From Riemerella columbina DSM 16469 (GTDB lineage: Bacteria > Bacteroidota > Bacteroidia > Flavobacteriales > Weeksellaceae): a stretch of 64,000 nt of DNA. Both the position numbers and the translations under genes were made by a program. Location of the stretch: positions 86,180 through 150,179 of the forward strand of contig NZ_KB894218.1 in the NCBI RefSeq assembly GCF_000374405.1. The letters run 5' to 3'. The notes beneath the pieces are model-generated. The model worked only from the letters and a program-made list of their open reading frames with translations, was not told where the DNA came from and made no database searches. This document shows positions 42,730-50,495 of the stretch, one piece after another (the first letter of the stretch is position 1; each line of letters starts with the position of its first letter).

Positions 42730-43230
42730 ATGGCAATAGACAATTTGATTTCGGTGGAGTTTTCCGCAGAAGAACTAAAGACAATAGATGATGCTATTAA
42801 TAGCATTGTAGGAGTTATCAAATCAAAAGCGATTAACCTAAGCCCAGAAGAAAGACGCCAGTATGGGCGTATAGCAGATAAAAATAAGATACTAGTGGAT
42901 AAGTGCAAACTCTATATGGAGCAAGACCCTGCCACAGTACCCCCTACAATAGATAAAACAGAGTTTGATAAGGACTACTTAGCAAGAACACAGCTAGAAG
43001 CCCCTCTAAAAAAACTCGGTAGGGCAGTAGAGATGATTACCGATACGAAAACGCTTTTGGACTATGATAATTATACAGCAGCAGTGTCTTATTATCGCTA
43101 TGTAAAATTCTTGGCTTCCCAAAATGAGGCGGGGACTACCAGTATTTATAAAGACCTTAGAAGCCATTATCAGTCAAGAAGTGCAGCAGATGCTTCCCCT
43201 GAGGTATCTAATGATGGAGGTAAGGACTAA
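42730..43230 (+). CDS. Conserved helical protein of accessory locus B (paralogue of 14530-15021)
   Basis: 166 residues, helical, no signal peptide. Aligns over its full length with the locus A protein: start NLISVEFSAEELKTIDDAINSI against NMISVNFSTEEVQQMKTAINTI, then LSPEERRQYGRI, DPATVPPTIDKTEFDKDY, DTKTLLDYDN, YYRYVKFLAS and SIYKDLRSHY. Roughly one third identical by eye. Followed by a 21-bp tandem repeat array and then a lipoprotein gene on the same strand, the same order as in locus A. Confidence 0.8.
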   Translation: MAIDNLISVEFSAEELKTIDDAINSIVGVIKSKAINLSPEERRQYGRIADKNKILVDKCKLYMEQDPATVPPTIDKTEFDKDYLARTQLEAPLKKLGRAVEMITDTKTLLDYDNYTAAVSYYRYVKFLASQNEAGTTSIYKDLRSHYQSRSAADASPEVSNDGGKD

Positions 43231-43261
43231 ATAAGTATGGCCAATGTATTGTACAACTAGC

Positions 43262-43470
43262 AATGGGTTGCAAAGGGGTACTGATAGGGTTAAAATAGCT
43301 GCTTATAGGGTGTAAATTTAACCCTGCAACCCTTAACTTTGACCCTATTGAGGTTTAGAATAGACCCTACAACCAGTAAAACAGACCCTATAAGGTGTAA
43401 ATTTGACCCTACAACCATTAAACTTGAGTCTATAGGGACTAAAATAGACCCTGTGGATATTAAAATAAAA
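43262..43470. repeat. Array of about ten degenerate 21-bp tandem repeats (locus B)
   Basis: ACCCT (or AGTCT) starts at 43321, 43342, 43364, 43385, 43406, 43427 and 43448, i.e. 21-22 bp apart; GGGT elements at 43265, 43286 and 43307 keep the same phase. Example units: ACCCTACAACCATTAAACTT/G and ACCCTATAAGGTGTAAATTT/G. When rotated, a unit reads GGTGT-AAATTTG-ACCCTATAA, the same GGGT-spacer-CCCT-AA frame as the locus A repeats. No spacers, so not a CRISPR. Confidence 0.8.
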
Positions 43471-43556
43471 CTTAACAACCCCTATCCGAAGAGGAGTTAT
43501 TATAAAAGAGGAAACCGAAAATCTTATAGAGTAGACAATAATATAAAAATGTAAAA

Positions 43557-45437
43557 ATGAAAGGAAGAAGTATATTATTTCTAATTATAATTCTTATAAT
43601 TAATTCATGTAGACAGGAATTAACAATTTATGATGTTGAAAATATAGAACAAAAGTCTAATTTTTTTGAAAATGCTGAGGATAAACTTAATAATATAAAA
43701 GAGGGTGAAAAGTGGCTTAAAATTTTGAAAGAGGAAGATAAGAGAAGAGATTTTGTTGCAAAATTAAAAGATACTGAAGGTATTCCAGTTTGGGATAAAG
43801 TAATAATAAGTACAGCTCCTGAGAATTTAAATTTAGAAAAGTCCGATGCCTTAAATAATATTATAAGCTCTAAACAAAGAATTATTATACCACTTACAAA
43901 AGATGGTATTTTTATGTCATCCTATATAGTTGCTACTATAAATGAAAACAATAAAATTACTTATTTAGAAAATATAGATAATAAGAAATTGTACGAAATA
44001 GTTTATAATAAATCTATTTCAAAAGACATTAGAGAGAATATAATGGCAAATATTATTTTTATCAATAATAGAGCTTTTGGTTTTAAAAAGTTTATTAATG
44101 TTCCTAGCGACTTGTTTTCAGATATTCCTTTGGATTCTACTAAAACCACAAAAACAATAAAGTTAGTAGAAGATGATTCAGATAAAAATATATCCCCTAA
44201 TAGTATGTTGGAACTTATGTGTTTAGTTTATGAAACGGATGATCCTAATTGCTCTTGCCATGGAACTATTACATCTACAAAATGTTTTTACATATATGTT
44301 GGAGGAGGAGCTTCTAGTGGAGGCGGAGACGGAGATGGAAGTGGAGACGGAGGTAAACCAGGGAGTGGAGATAGTGGAGGAAGCGGAATCTCTAATAACA
44401 CACCTTGGTATCTAATGAATCCTAATATAAATATTTACTCCTATAGTACTTTTCCAAGAGCTGTTTTTAAAGAGATGACTGATTATGGTATAGTTCTTCA
44501 AAAGGAACATATGGACTATATGCAGTCTCATCCAGATGTAACTAATTCTATTTTGGAAAATCTAGAGAATAATAATGGTTACAAAGCAGTATTCTTTTAT
44601 AATTTTTTAAGAGAAATATGGTATAAAGACCCTAAGCCGAATTCTAATATACTTATTAATAAATTTAACTCATTTTATGGTAAATTATTTGAAATAAATC
44701 CTACAACTACATGGTTTGATTTTCAAAATATTTTTTTACCATACGAAGACACAAACCATTCAATCATTTCTGAACTGTTTAATGATTGGAATAACCCTAA
44801 TATTGTTAAACCTACTTTAAAATTTAAAAACAATATCAAATTAAACAGTATTTATAATCAAGCAAAAACTGCTACAAATTTTCAACAATATTTGAAAAAA
44901 TTTATTCCAGATGCTTCTGTGGCACACTTAATGTTTGATGTAAGTTCAGTAAGTAATTCTAATCATCTTGCAGAAACTGAACCACCTTCAAACTATTGGA
45001 TAAAAATAATTTTTAATAAAGATAAAGATTGGGCGAATATTCCTAAGATAGTTATTTTAGATACATTTCTGCACGAAATGATTCATGCAGAAATTTATCG
45101 TAAATTATTATCCCTTGGCTCAACTCATGGTAATATTGACATAAATAAAATAACATCTGATTTGCTTCATCATAATTATCCTGGACTTTTTGATTATTAT
45201 GTAAGGTATACAAAAGATGATGCAGCTGCTCAGCATAATATGATGGCAAAGCATTATGTAGAAATAATGGTTAACTTCTTAAAGCAAGTTTATGGAAATA
45301 AATATTCTGATATTGAATATAAGACAGTTGTTTGGATGGGATTGAAAGATACGAGAGCTTGGAATTTATTACCAAAATCTGATAGGGATCTATATGAAAC
45401 AACATGGAATAAAAATTATTGGTTATGGGAAAAATAA
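43557..45437 (+). CDS. Lipoprotein with Gly-rich hinge and HEMIH metallopeptidase C-terminal domain
   Basis: 626 residues. Lipoprotein signal FLIIILIINSC (Cys18). N-terminal domain 20-225; a Cys-rich segment MCLVYETDDPNCSCHG and STKC at 221-243; a Gly/Asp/Ser hinge at 249-277; C-terminal domain 280-626. The latter has ILDTFLHEMIHAEIYRK (H506, E507, H510; HExxH zinc motif), THGNI, YPGLFDYYVRY and a tail with WMGLKDTRAWNLL. The domain is SprT-like in general pattern. Same plan as the locus A lipoprotein, with an unrelated C-terminal domain. Likely an exported effector or surface peptidase; function is inference. Confidence 0.8.
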   Translation: MKGRSILFLIIILIINSCRQELTIYDVENIEQKSNFFENAEDKLNNIKEGEKWLKILKEEDKRRDFVAKLKDTEGIPVWDKVIISTAPENLNLEKSDALNNIISSKQRIIIPLTKDGIFMSSYIVATINENNKITYLENIDNKKLYEIVYNKSISKDIRENIMANIIFINNRAFGFKKFINVPSDLFSDIPLDSTKTTKTIKLVEDDSDKNISPNSMLELMCLVYETDDPNCSCHGTITSTKCFYIYVGGGASSGGGDGDGSGDGGKPGSGDSGGSGISNNTPWYLMNPNINIYSYSTFPRAVFKEMTDYGIVLQKEHMDYMQSHPDVTNSILENLENNNGYKAVFFYNFLREIWYKDPKPNSNILINKFNSFYGKLFEINPTTTWFDFQNIFLPYEDTNHSIISELFNDWNNPNIVKPTLKFKNNIKLNSIYNQAKTATNFQQYLKKFIPDASVAHLMFDVSSVSNSNHLAETEPPSNYWIKIIFNKDKDWANIPKIVILDTFLHEMIHAEIYRKLLSLGSTHGNIDINKITSDLLHHNYPGLFDYYVRYTKDDAAAQHNMMAKHYVEIMVNFLKQVYGNKYSDIEYKTVVWMGLKDTRAWNLLPKSDRDLYETTWNKNYWLWEK

Positions 45438-45769
45438 TAACTTATATAAGTGTTATGCTAATTTTTAGTATTCAAGGGCTTAAATCACAAATAATAAAAA
45501 TAGATAGAAAAGATATTCTCTGCTTAACAAATAATAAATCAACTTTCTATTTGAAAGTAAATATAGATAATAATATATATGTATACATGGTTAAAAGAGT
45601 GTACCACAATCCTAGAATTAATAACAAAATATATAAGATTAGAGATTATCAGAAAATACCTAAAGAAAAAGGAGAAATGTTTAGTAAACATGAAGGTTTA
45701 AGATATGGTGGAGGCTATTTTTTAATTGATAAAAAATATTATGTAAATTTAGGAACTCCAATAAATTAA
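45425..45769 (+). CDS. Small exported protein after the HEMIH lipoprotein (candidate partner)
   Basis: 114 residues from the ATG at 45425, which overlaps the end of the lipoprotein gene by 13 nt (a second in-frame ATG at 45419 is also possible). Signal peptide ITYISVMLIFSIQGLKSQ. Mature part is basic with many Tyr and Asn (NNKSTFYLKVNIDNNIYVYMV; RYGGGYFLIDKKYYVNLG). No recognised family. Overlap with the lipoprotein and export to the same compartment make it a candidate cognate or immunity protein (inference). Confidence 0.65.
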   Translation: MGKIITYISVMLIFSIQGLKSQIIKIDRKDILCLTNNKSTFYLKVNIDNNIYVYMVKRVYHNPRINNKIYKIRDYQKIPKEKGEMFSKHEGLRYGGGYFLIDKKYYVNLGTPIN

Positions 45770-45876
45770 GACCTTATAATATGGTTTTTTAAGATAAGGA
45801 AATAAAAATATATGGGTCTTAAATGTGATAATAAAAATGAGAATTTGTACGTAATAAATGGAAATAATTGTTTTAA

Positions 45877-46053
45877 ATGGTGTTGGATCTATATAAATTG
45901 ATAAATTCTTTCACAGATTCACAAGCAGAGACAATTGCTTGGGTAGGTTTGCAGGGAACAACTGCTTGGAACAATCTTGGAGCTACAAATCAGCTCAATG
46001 TTCAGAATACATATAATAATTGGTATAACTCAGCATCACGAAGCTGTCCTTAA
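45877..46053 (+). pseudogene. Orphan C-terminal tip related to the HEMIH lipoprotein
   Basis: A 58-residue open frame (ATG 45877, TAA 46051-46053) reading ...NSFTDSQAETIAWVGLQGT then TAWNNLGATNQLNVQ. It aligns with the last ~45 residues of the 43557-45437 lipoprotein (YSDIEYKTVVWMGLKDT, then RAWNLLPKSDRDLYE): shared are the acidic start, W-x-GL-x-x-T-x-AWN-x-L and a final Y...NNW/NKNYW. It lacks the signal peptide, N-terminal domain and HExxH part. Best seen as a displaced or remnant C-terminal module of a second family member. Confidence 0.6.
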
Positions 46054-46064
46054 ATATAAGAAAA

Positions 46065-46437
46065 GTGAAAGAGCGGTTGATAATTATAATTATAGGTTTT
46101 ATGCCTATGCTTTTTTCTTCTCAAAGCAAGGTAAATGATACAGTTTATATAGAATTTGATAATACGAAGGATAAGCATTTTGAGTATAAAAACAAGATAA
46201 ATTATTTTGAAATAGATGTAAATAATACAAAGAAAATTCATTTTCAGTATGGTATCTATAATGTAAAAACAGTTAAAAAATTCAACAAAAAAAATTATAA
46301 ATAGAACTTGTTTGTCAAAAATTATTAAAAATGATAATGCAGATAGGAGGCAGGTTTATATAATAGTAAAGAAAATAGGGGGGAATTACTATAAACTATA
46401 TCCTGCAGACCATATATTTAGGATAATAATTGATTAA
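46065..46437 (+). pseudogene. Small exported protein gene, probably frameshifted at an A8 run
   Basis: GTG at 46065 starts a 79-residue frame with a signal peptide (RLIIIIIGFMPMLFSSQS) that stops at 46304. From an A8 run (about 46285-46292) the neighbouring frame continues without stop to TAA at 46435-46437 with sensible sequence (NRTCLSKIIKNDNADRRQ, then VYIIVKKIGGNYYKLYPAD). A one-base indel in the A run would join both parts into a ~123-residue protein. It stands after the orphan tip just as the gene at 45425 stands after the full lipoprotein. Confidence 0.55.
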
Positions 46438-46444
46438 AAATACA

Positions 46445-46963
46445 ATGAAAAAATTAGCATTTTTAACCCTAGGGTTATTATCAGCTCTTTGTTTTGGGCA
46501 AGAAAAAGGTAAGGTAGAGAGTTCTCTATATAATGTGCAAGCAGGTTTTGCTGGGGCATGGTTCAATACAGAAATTGGTTTGGCAGACCAATTTGCTTTG
46601 CGAGCAGAATTAGGTGTAATGCCTAAATGGTATGTAGGAAATGGTACGGGGTGGTTTTTGGACGCTTCCGTAGAGCCAAGATATTATTATAATATCAAAA
46701 AAAGAGCCGAAAAAGGAAAAGATACGCATTCCAATGCGGCTAACTTTCTTACTTTGGGAGTATCCTATAGACCTGAGAAATCCTTAGGTGGCAGTTATGT
46801 TGATTATAATAGTATTTCTATCGTGCCAAAATGGGGAATGCGTCGTAATTTAGGCAATCATTTTAATTATGAAGTAGGAGCAGGTTTAGGTTTCCGCCAC
46901 GAGTTTAATCATAGTAATTTTGGTGAAATAGATTTACATTTAAGAATAGGCTATAGTTTTTAA
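46445..46963 (+). CDS. Outer membrane beta-barrel protein, unknown function
   Basis: 172 residues from the ATG at 46445 (frame open from a TTG at 46430). Signal peptide MKKLAFLTLGLLSALCFG. Mature part has alternating strands with aromatic residues and ends GEIDLHLRIGYSF, a C-terminal phenylalanine typical for insertion by the BAM machinery. Small 8-strand barrel likely. It has the same mature size as the next gene (47071), with a terminator between them; both are probably ordinary chromosomal genes outside locus B. Confidence 0.8.
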   Translation: MKKLAFLTLGLLSALCFGQEKGKVESSLYNVQAGFAGAWFNTEIGLADQFALRAELGVMPKWYVGNGTGWFLDASVEPRYYYNIKKRAEKGKDTHSNAANFLTLGVSYRPEKSLGGSYVDYNSISIVPKWGMRRNLGNHFNYEVGAGLGFRHEFNHSNFGEIDLHLRIGYSF

Positions 46964-46987
46964 GATTGTTCTTAGTTTAATAGGATT

Positions 46988-47022
46988 GCCCTCATCTGGT
47001 TTAGAGATGAGGGCTTTTTTTT
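46988..47022 (+). terminator. Terminator after first beta-barrel gene
   Basis: GCCCTCATCT, loop GGTTTAG, AGATGAGGGC, followed by eight T. Confidence 0.9.
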
Positions 47023-47046
47023 GTGTTTTTATTGAAAGAATTATAC

Positions 47047-47055
47047 TATTTTTGT
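47047..47055 (+). promoter_or_regulatory. -7 box of second beta-barrel gene
   Basis: TATTTTTGT, 15 nt before the ATG at 47071. A TTTG at 47020-47023 would give a 23-bp spacer, longer than usual. This box supports the start at 47071. Confidence 0.5.
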
Positions 47056-47070
47056 ATCAAATATTTAACA

Positions 47071-47589
47071 ATGAGAAAATTATTACTATCAAGTGTATTT
47101 TTTATATCCATATTTAGTTTTGCACAAATACAGCCTAATCAGGAGTCAGTAGCATCTAATAAATGGACTTATGGGGGCTATGCAGGTTTTGGCGGTGGCT
47201 CTGGTGGAACTTCTATATATATTTCTCCAAGAGTGGGGTATAAGGTCAATCCAGATTTGGTGTTGGGGCTAGCCGGAAATCTAAGCTGGCGGAATTACAA
47301 CGGTTATTCAAATTCTATGTACGGAGTGGGACCTTATGCCAATTATTATATGGGTAGAAGTTTCTTTTTAACAGGTATGTTTCAGCAGTATTTTATCAAT
47401 ATTAAAGACCATAATTATAAATTAAATACACAAGAATCTGCGCTTTATTTAGGTGCAGGCTATATGCAAAGACTGGGGAATGGGGTATATTTCCAAGTTG
47501 GGGCTATGTATAATGTCTTATATAATCCGGATAAGAGCCACTTTAGTAATGGTTTTATTCCTTACACAGGGATTGTGGTTGGGATATAG
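47071..47589 (+). CDS. Outer membrane beta-barrel protein, unknown function
   Basis: 172 residues from the ATG at 47071; the frame is open from 47023, but the signal peptide MRKLLLSSVFFISIFSFAQ begins at 47071 and a -7 box lies between. Barrel-like strands: WTYGGYAGFGGGSGGTSIYISPRVGYKV, LVLGLAGNLSWRNY, YGVGPYANYYMGRSFFLTGMF, SALYLGAGYMQRL, VYFQVGAMYNVLY. Ends with a hydrophobic strand FIPYTGIVVGI. Typical small barrel of Bacteroidota; ligand unknown. Confidence 0.8.
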   Translation: MRKLLLSSVFFISIFSFAQIQPNQESVASNKWTYGGYAGFGGGSGGTSIYISPRVGYKVNPDLVLGLAGNLSWRNYNGYSNSMYGVGPYANYYMGRSFFLTGMFQQYFINIKDHNYKLNTQESALYLGAGYMQRLGNGVYFQVGAMYNVLYNPDKSHFSNGFIPYTGIVVGI

Positions 47590-47607
47590 GCTGTAGCAAT
47601 ATAAAAA

Positions 47608-47642
47608 AGAAGCCGTTTCAATATTATTGAAGCGGCTTTTAT
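47608..47642. terminator. Bidirectional terminator between convergent genes
   Basis: AAGCCGTTTCAAT, 3-nt loop, ATTGAAGCGGCTT (one G-T pair) with A run before and T run after; serves the beta-barrel gene and the convergent DDAH-like gene. Confidence 0.85.
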
Positions 47643-47658
47643 TATTGCTTAGTACATT

Positions 47659-48573
47659 CTATTCTCTAACTAGTGGCATAGTTGAGCATCTAAGTAGTCC
47701 TCCCATTTTTGAGATTTCTCGGTAAGGGATTTCTTCTACAGTCATGCCCCATTCCTCTCTTAGGTGGCGGTTCATTCGCGTAAAAGAGCTATCCGATACC
47801 ACTACTTCTGGTGAGATAGAAAAAATATTCGGGTTCATCGTAAACATTTCTTCTTCGGTCACTTCAAAGCAGTTGTCTTCACCAAAAATACTTTTAATCA
47901 GTTGATAATCGTTTTCGTACACAAAGCCATCTTTATAAATGATGCATTTGTCTTTACCTACGGGATTAAAAGTACAATCTAAGTGTAGTATCCCCTTATA
48001 AGGGTCGGTATCGTTCTTTTTTAAATCGAAGTCTAAAATTCTTTTTTCTGGGAAAAATTCTTTTAGTAAAGCGATGGCATTTTCGTTGGTTCTAGCGGTT
48101 TTAAAGTTTCTATAATCTTCGCTAAAACAAGTTCCTACGAAGAGGAAATCGTTCCAAACAATTACATCGCCGCCCTCTACATGTGCTGTTTCTGGCAGGT
48201 TGATGATTTTTCGCCATTCTAGTTGCTCAAATATTTTGCTGTATGCCTCTTGCTCGTCCTCACGGTCTGGGATAAGATTAGAAAGAATCATTTTATCTTC
48301 AATCACGAAGGCGACATCTCTTGCAAAGACTTGGTTGCAATCTTTTAACACATCGGGACGAAATACTTCTACATTATGTTTTTTTAGCACTTGCTCAAAG
48401 GCGGTCATTTCATGTGTAATGTTTTCTTCCGTTGGGTAGATATTATTTTGTGTACTATGGTAAGATTTAGCATCATAACATTCCTCTAGCGTTGGATTTT
48501 TACCGTTGGAAATAGGTTGCCCAAGTACTACCGATTTAAGTGTTCCAGTTTCGTTATTAATATTGAGTTTCAT
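47659..48573 (-). CDS. Dimethylarginine dimethylaminohydrolase/amidinotransferase family enzyme
   Basis: 304 residues from the ATG at 48573 (MKLNINNETGTLKSVVLG); the frame remains open to 48639 but those residues do not fit. Beta/alpha-propeller guanidino-group enzyme: ARDVAFVIEDKMILSNL, HVEGGDVIVWNDFLFVG (acidic and Asp residues), ILHLDCTFNPVGKDK (catalytic His) and MGGLLRCSTMPLVRE (nucleophilic Cys). Hydrolyses or transfers a guanidino group of arginine derivatives; exact substrate unknown. Lies 75 nt downstream of gltA on the same strand. Confidence 0.9.
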   Translation of the reverse strand: MKLNINNETGTLKSVVLGQPISNGKNPTLEECYDAKSYHSTQNNIYPTEENITHEMTAFEQVLKKHNVEVFRPDVLKDCNQVFARDVAFVIEDKMILSNLIPDREDEQEAYSKIFEQLEWRKIINLPETAHVEGGDVIVWNDFLFVGTCFSEDYRNFKTARTNENAIALLKEFFPEKRILDFDLKKNDTDPYKGILHLDCTFNPVGKDKCIIYKDGFVYENDYQLIKSIFGEDNCFEVTEEEMFTMNPNIFSISPEVVVSDSSFTRMNRHLREEWGMTVEEIPYREISKMGGLLRCSTMPLVRE

Positions 48574-48648
48574 ATTGACGGATTTTAAAATAATAAAAAG
48601 TTCTCCCCATTGGTTTGGAAAGAACTTTTTAATTTGCATATCCTTAGA

Positions 48649-49935
48649 TTATCTTTCATTCATAGGTACATAATCTCTCTTAGTAGCGCCTTGGTATACT
48701 TGACGAGGTCTTCCAATAGGGTCACCCATTAGACGCATTTCTTTCCATTGAGAAATCCACCCTGGTAGTCTTCCTAAGGCGAACATCACGGTAAACATTT
48801 CAGTAGGGATGCCTAATGCTCTGTAGATGATACCAGAATAGAAGTCTACATTTGGATAAAGTTTTCTTTCTACGAAGTAGTCGTCCTCTAAAGCAACTTT
48901 TTCTAGCTTCATTGCGATATCTAGAGCGTCGTCGTGGATACCTAATTGATTCAAGATATCGTCGGCAGCTTTTTTAATGATTTTAGCTCTTGGATCGAAG
49001 TTTTTATACACTCTATGACCGAATCCCATAAGGCGGAAACTATCGTCTTTATCCTTAGCTTTTTTCACATATTTTTCTACATCGCCACCATCTTTTTGAA
49101 TCATTTCAAGCATTTCGATTACGGCTTGGTTTGCACCGCCATGGAGAGGTCCCCAAAGTGCAGAAACCCCCGCAGAAATAGAAGCGAAAAGTCCTGTATG
49201 TGCAGAGCCAACCATTCTTACTGTAGAGGTAGAACAGTTTTGCTCGTGGTCTGCATGGAGGATTAAGAGTTTATCCAAAGCATCTACCACCACTGAATCC
49301 ATTTCAAAATCTTGGTTTGGCATACGGAAGCACATTTTGTAGAAATTTTCTACATAGTTAAGCTTGTTATCGCCGTGGTTGAGTGGTAGTCCTTGTTTTT
49401 TTCTATAAGTCCAAGCGGCTAAGTGCGCAAATTTAGCAATGAGCATTTCTGCGGCGTGGTCTAAATCTTCTTTGGATTTAACATCTACTGATTTAGGATT
49501 GAAGGCTGTAAGTGCAGAAGTCAGCGAAGAGAGAACGCCCATAGGGTGTGCAGAACGAGGGAATGCATCGATGAGTTTCTTCATTTCCTCAGCTACCCAG
49601 TTGTATTCTTTAATATTGTTCTCAAATTTTTTGAATTGTGCTTCTGTTGGTAATTCTCCGTTTAAGAGTAAATACATCACTTCTGTAAAATTAGATTTTT
49701 CTGCAATCTGCTCTATCGGATAACCTCTATAAAACAATTCACCTTTATCTCCATCAAGGAAAGTAATCTCACTGATAGTGGCTCCTGTATTCTTATACCC
49801 TTTATCTAAGGTGATTAAGCCGGTTTCGTTTCTTAATTTGGAAATATCTATACCTCTATCTCCTAAGGTGCTTTCTACGATAGGATATTCATATTCTTTT
49901 CCATCGTATTTCAAAAATACTTTATTATCTGACAT
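48649..49935 (-). CDS. gltA: Citrate synthase
   Basis: 428 residues from the ATG at 49935 (MSDNKVFLKYDGKEYEYPI); the frame runs open to 50007 without family support. TCA cycle entry enzyme of the hexameric type I. Marks: GLITLDKGYKNTGATISEITFLDGDKGELFYRGYPIEQIA, LHADHEQNCSTSTVRMVGSAH (His), SALWGPLHGGANQAVIEML (His), RLMGFGHRVYKNFDPRA, DFYSGIIYRALGIP. Monocistronic or with the DDAH-like gene. A long AT-rich region separates it from the divergent FISUMP gene. Confidence 0.97.
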   Translation of the reverse strand: MSDNKVFLKYDGKEYEYPIVESTLGDRGIDISKLRNETGLITLDKGYKNTGATISEITFLDGDKGELFYRGYPIEQIAEKSNFTEVMYLLLNGELPTEAQFKKFENNIKEYNWVAEEMKKLIDAFPRSAHPMGVLSSLTSALTAFNPKSVDVKSKEDLDHAAEMLIAKFAHLAAWTYRKKQGLPLNHGDNKLNYVENFYKMCFRMPNQDFEMDSVVVDALDKLLILHADHEQNCSTSTVRMVGSAHTGLFASISAGVSALWGPLHGGANQAVIEMLEMIQKDGGDVEKYVKKAKDKDDSFRLMGFGHRVYKNFDPRAKIIKKAADDILNQLGIHDDALDIAMKLEKVALEDDYFVERKLYPNVDFYSGIIYRALGIPTEMFTVMFALGRLPGWISQWKEMRLMGDPIGRPRQVYQGATKRDYVPMNER

Positions 49936-50470
49936 AATCGTATGTGTTTTTTTAAGGGTTAGAAAAAATTTGCGATAAAGGTACAAAAAAAATAGCATTA
50001 ATAACAAACGATTAGTGCTATTGATGTTTTCTATGATGGTTTATTTTGACGATTGGGATTTTAATTTGGGGTTGGGTGATGCCTGATTGTTACCAAAAAA
50101 ATTTACTCATTAGGGGGCTATCATATTGTTTTGGTAGATAAGAATTGACTTTATTAGTTATAAGAATATAAATTACAGTGGCTACATTTTTGGCATGCCC
50201 TGTTTTGCTCACGGAGTTTTTATTCGGTTTATACTTTGCGGACTACTCATAATATTGTGCATATGTTTTAGCGAAACATAAAAATTTGTTTTTTTATTGA
50301 ATATAAGTTTTATAACAATCATAATTTCATTAAAACTAATAAGACTAAATTTAAATTAAAAAAGCCACAATACTAATTATTAATAAATTATTTGCACACA
50401 TAATTTCATTTAAATAAAAACAATTCAAAAAAAAAATCAAAAAAAAATGTGAATAAAATTAAATTTTATA
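49936..50470. other. 535-nt AT-rich intergenic region upstream of gltA and the FISUMP gene
   Basis: No ORF or RNA gene recognised. It holds the gltA upstream region, a block near 50178-50260 with higher GC (GGCTACATTTTTGGCATGCC), and a very A-rich stretch (50400-50460) before the FISUMP promoter. A 12-mer TACAGTGGCTAC at 50174 recurs inverted at 52389, probably by chance. Confidence 0.5.
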
Positions 50471-50479
50471 TATATTTGC
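50471..50479 (+). promoter_or_regulatory. -7 box of the FISUMP gene
   Basis: TATATTTGC, 16 nt before the ATG at 50496, preceded by A-rich DNA that could act as an UP-like element. No TTTG at the -33 spacing. Confidence 0.6.
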
Positions 50480-50495
50480 GTAAATTTAAAATTTT

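Noticed and set aside
43339..43554. 71-residue frame with a 7-residue repeat (IDPTTSK, FDPTTIK, IDPVDIK)
   Set aside because: The periodicity is explained by the 21-bp DNA repeat; the opposite strand also gives a periodic frame; no signal or ribosome-binding context. Could still be a former coding repeat.
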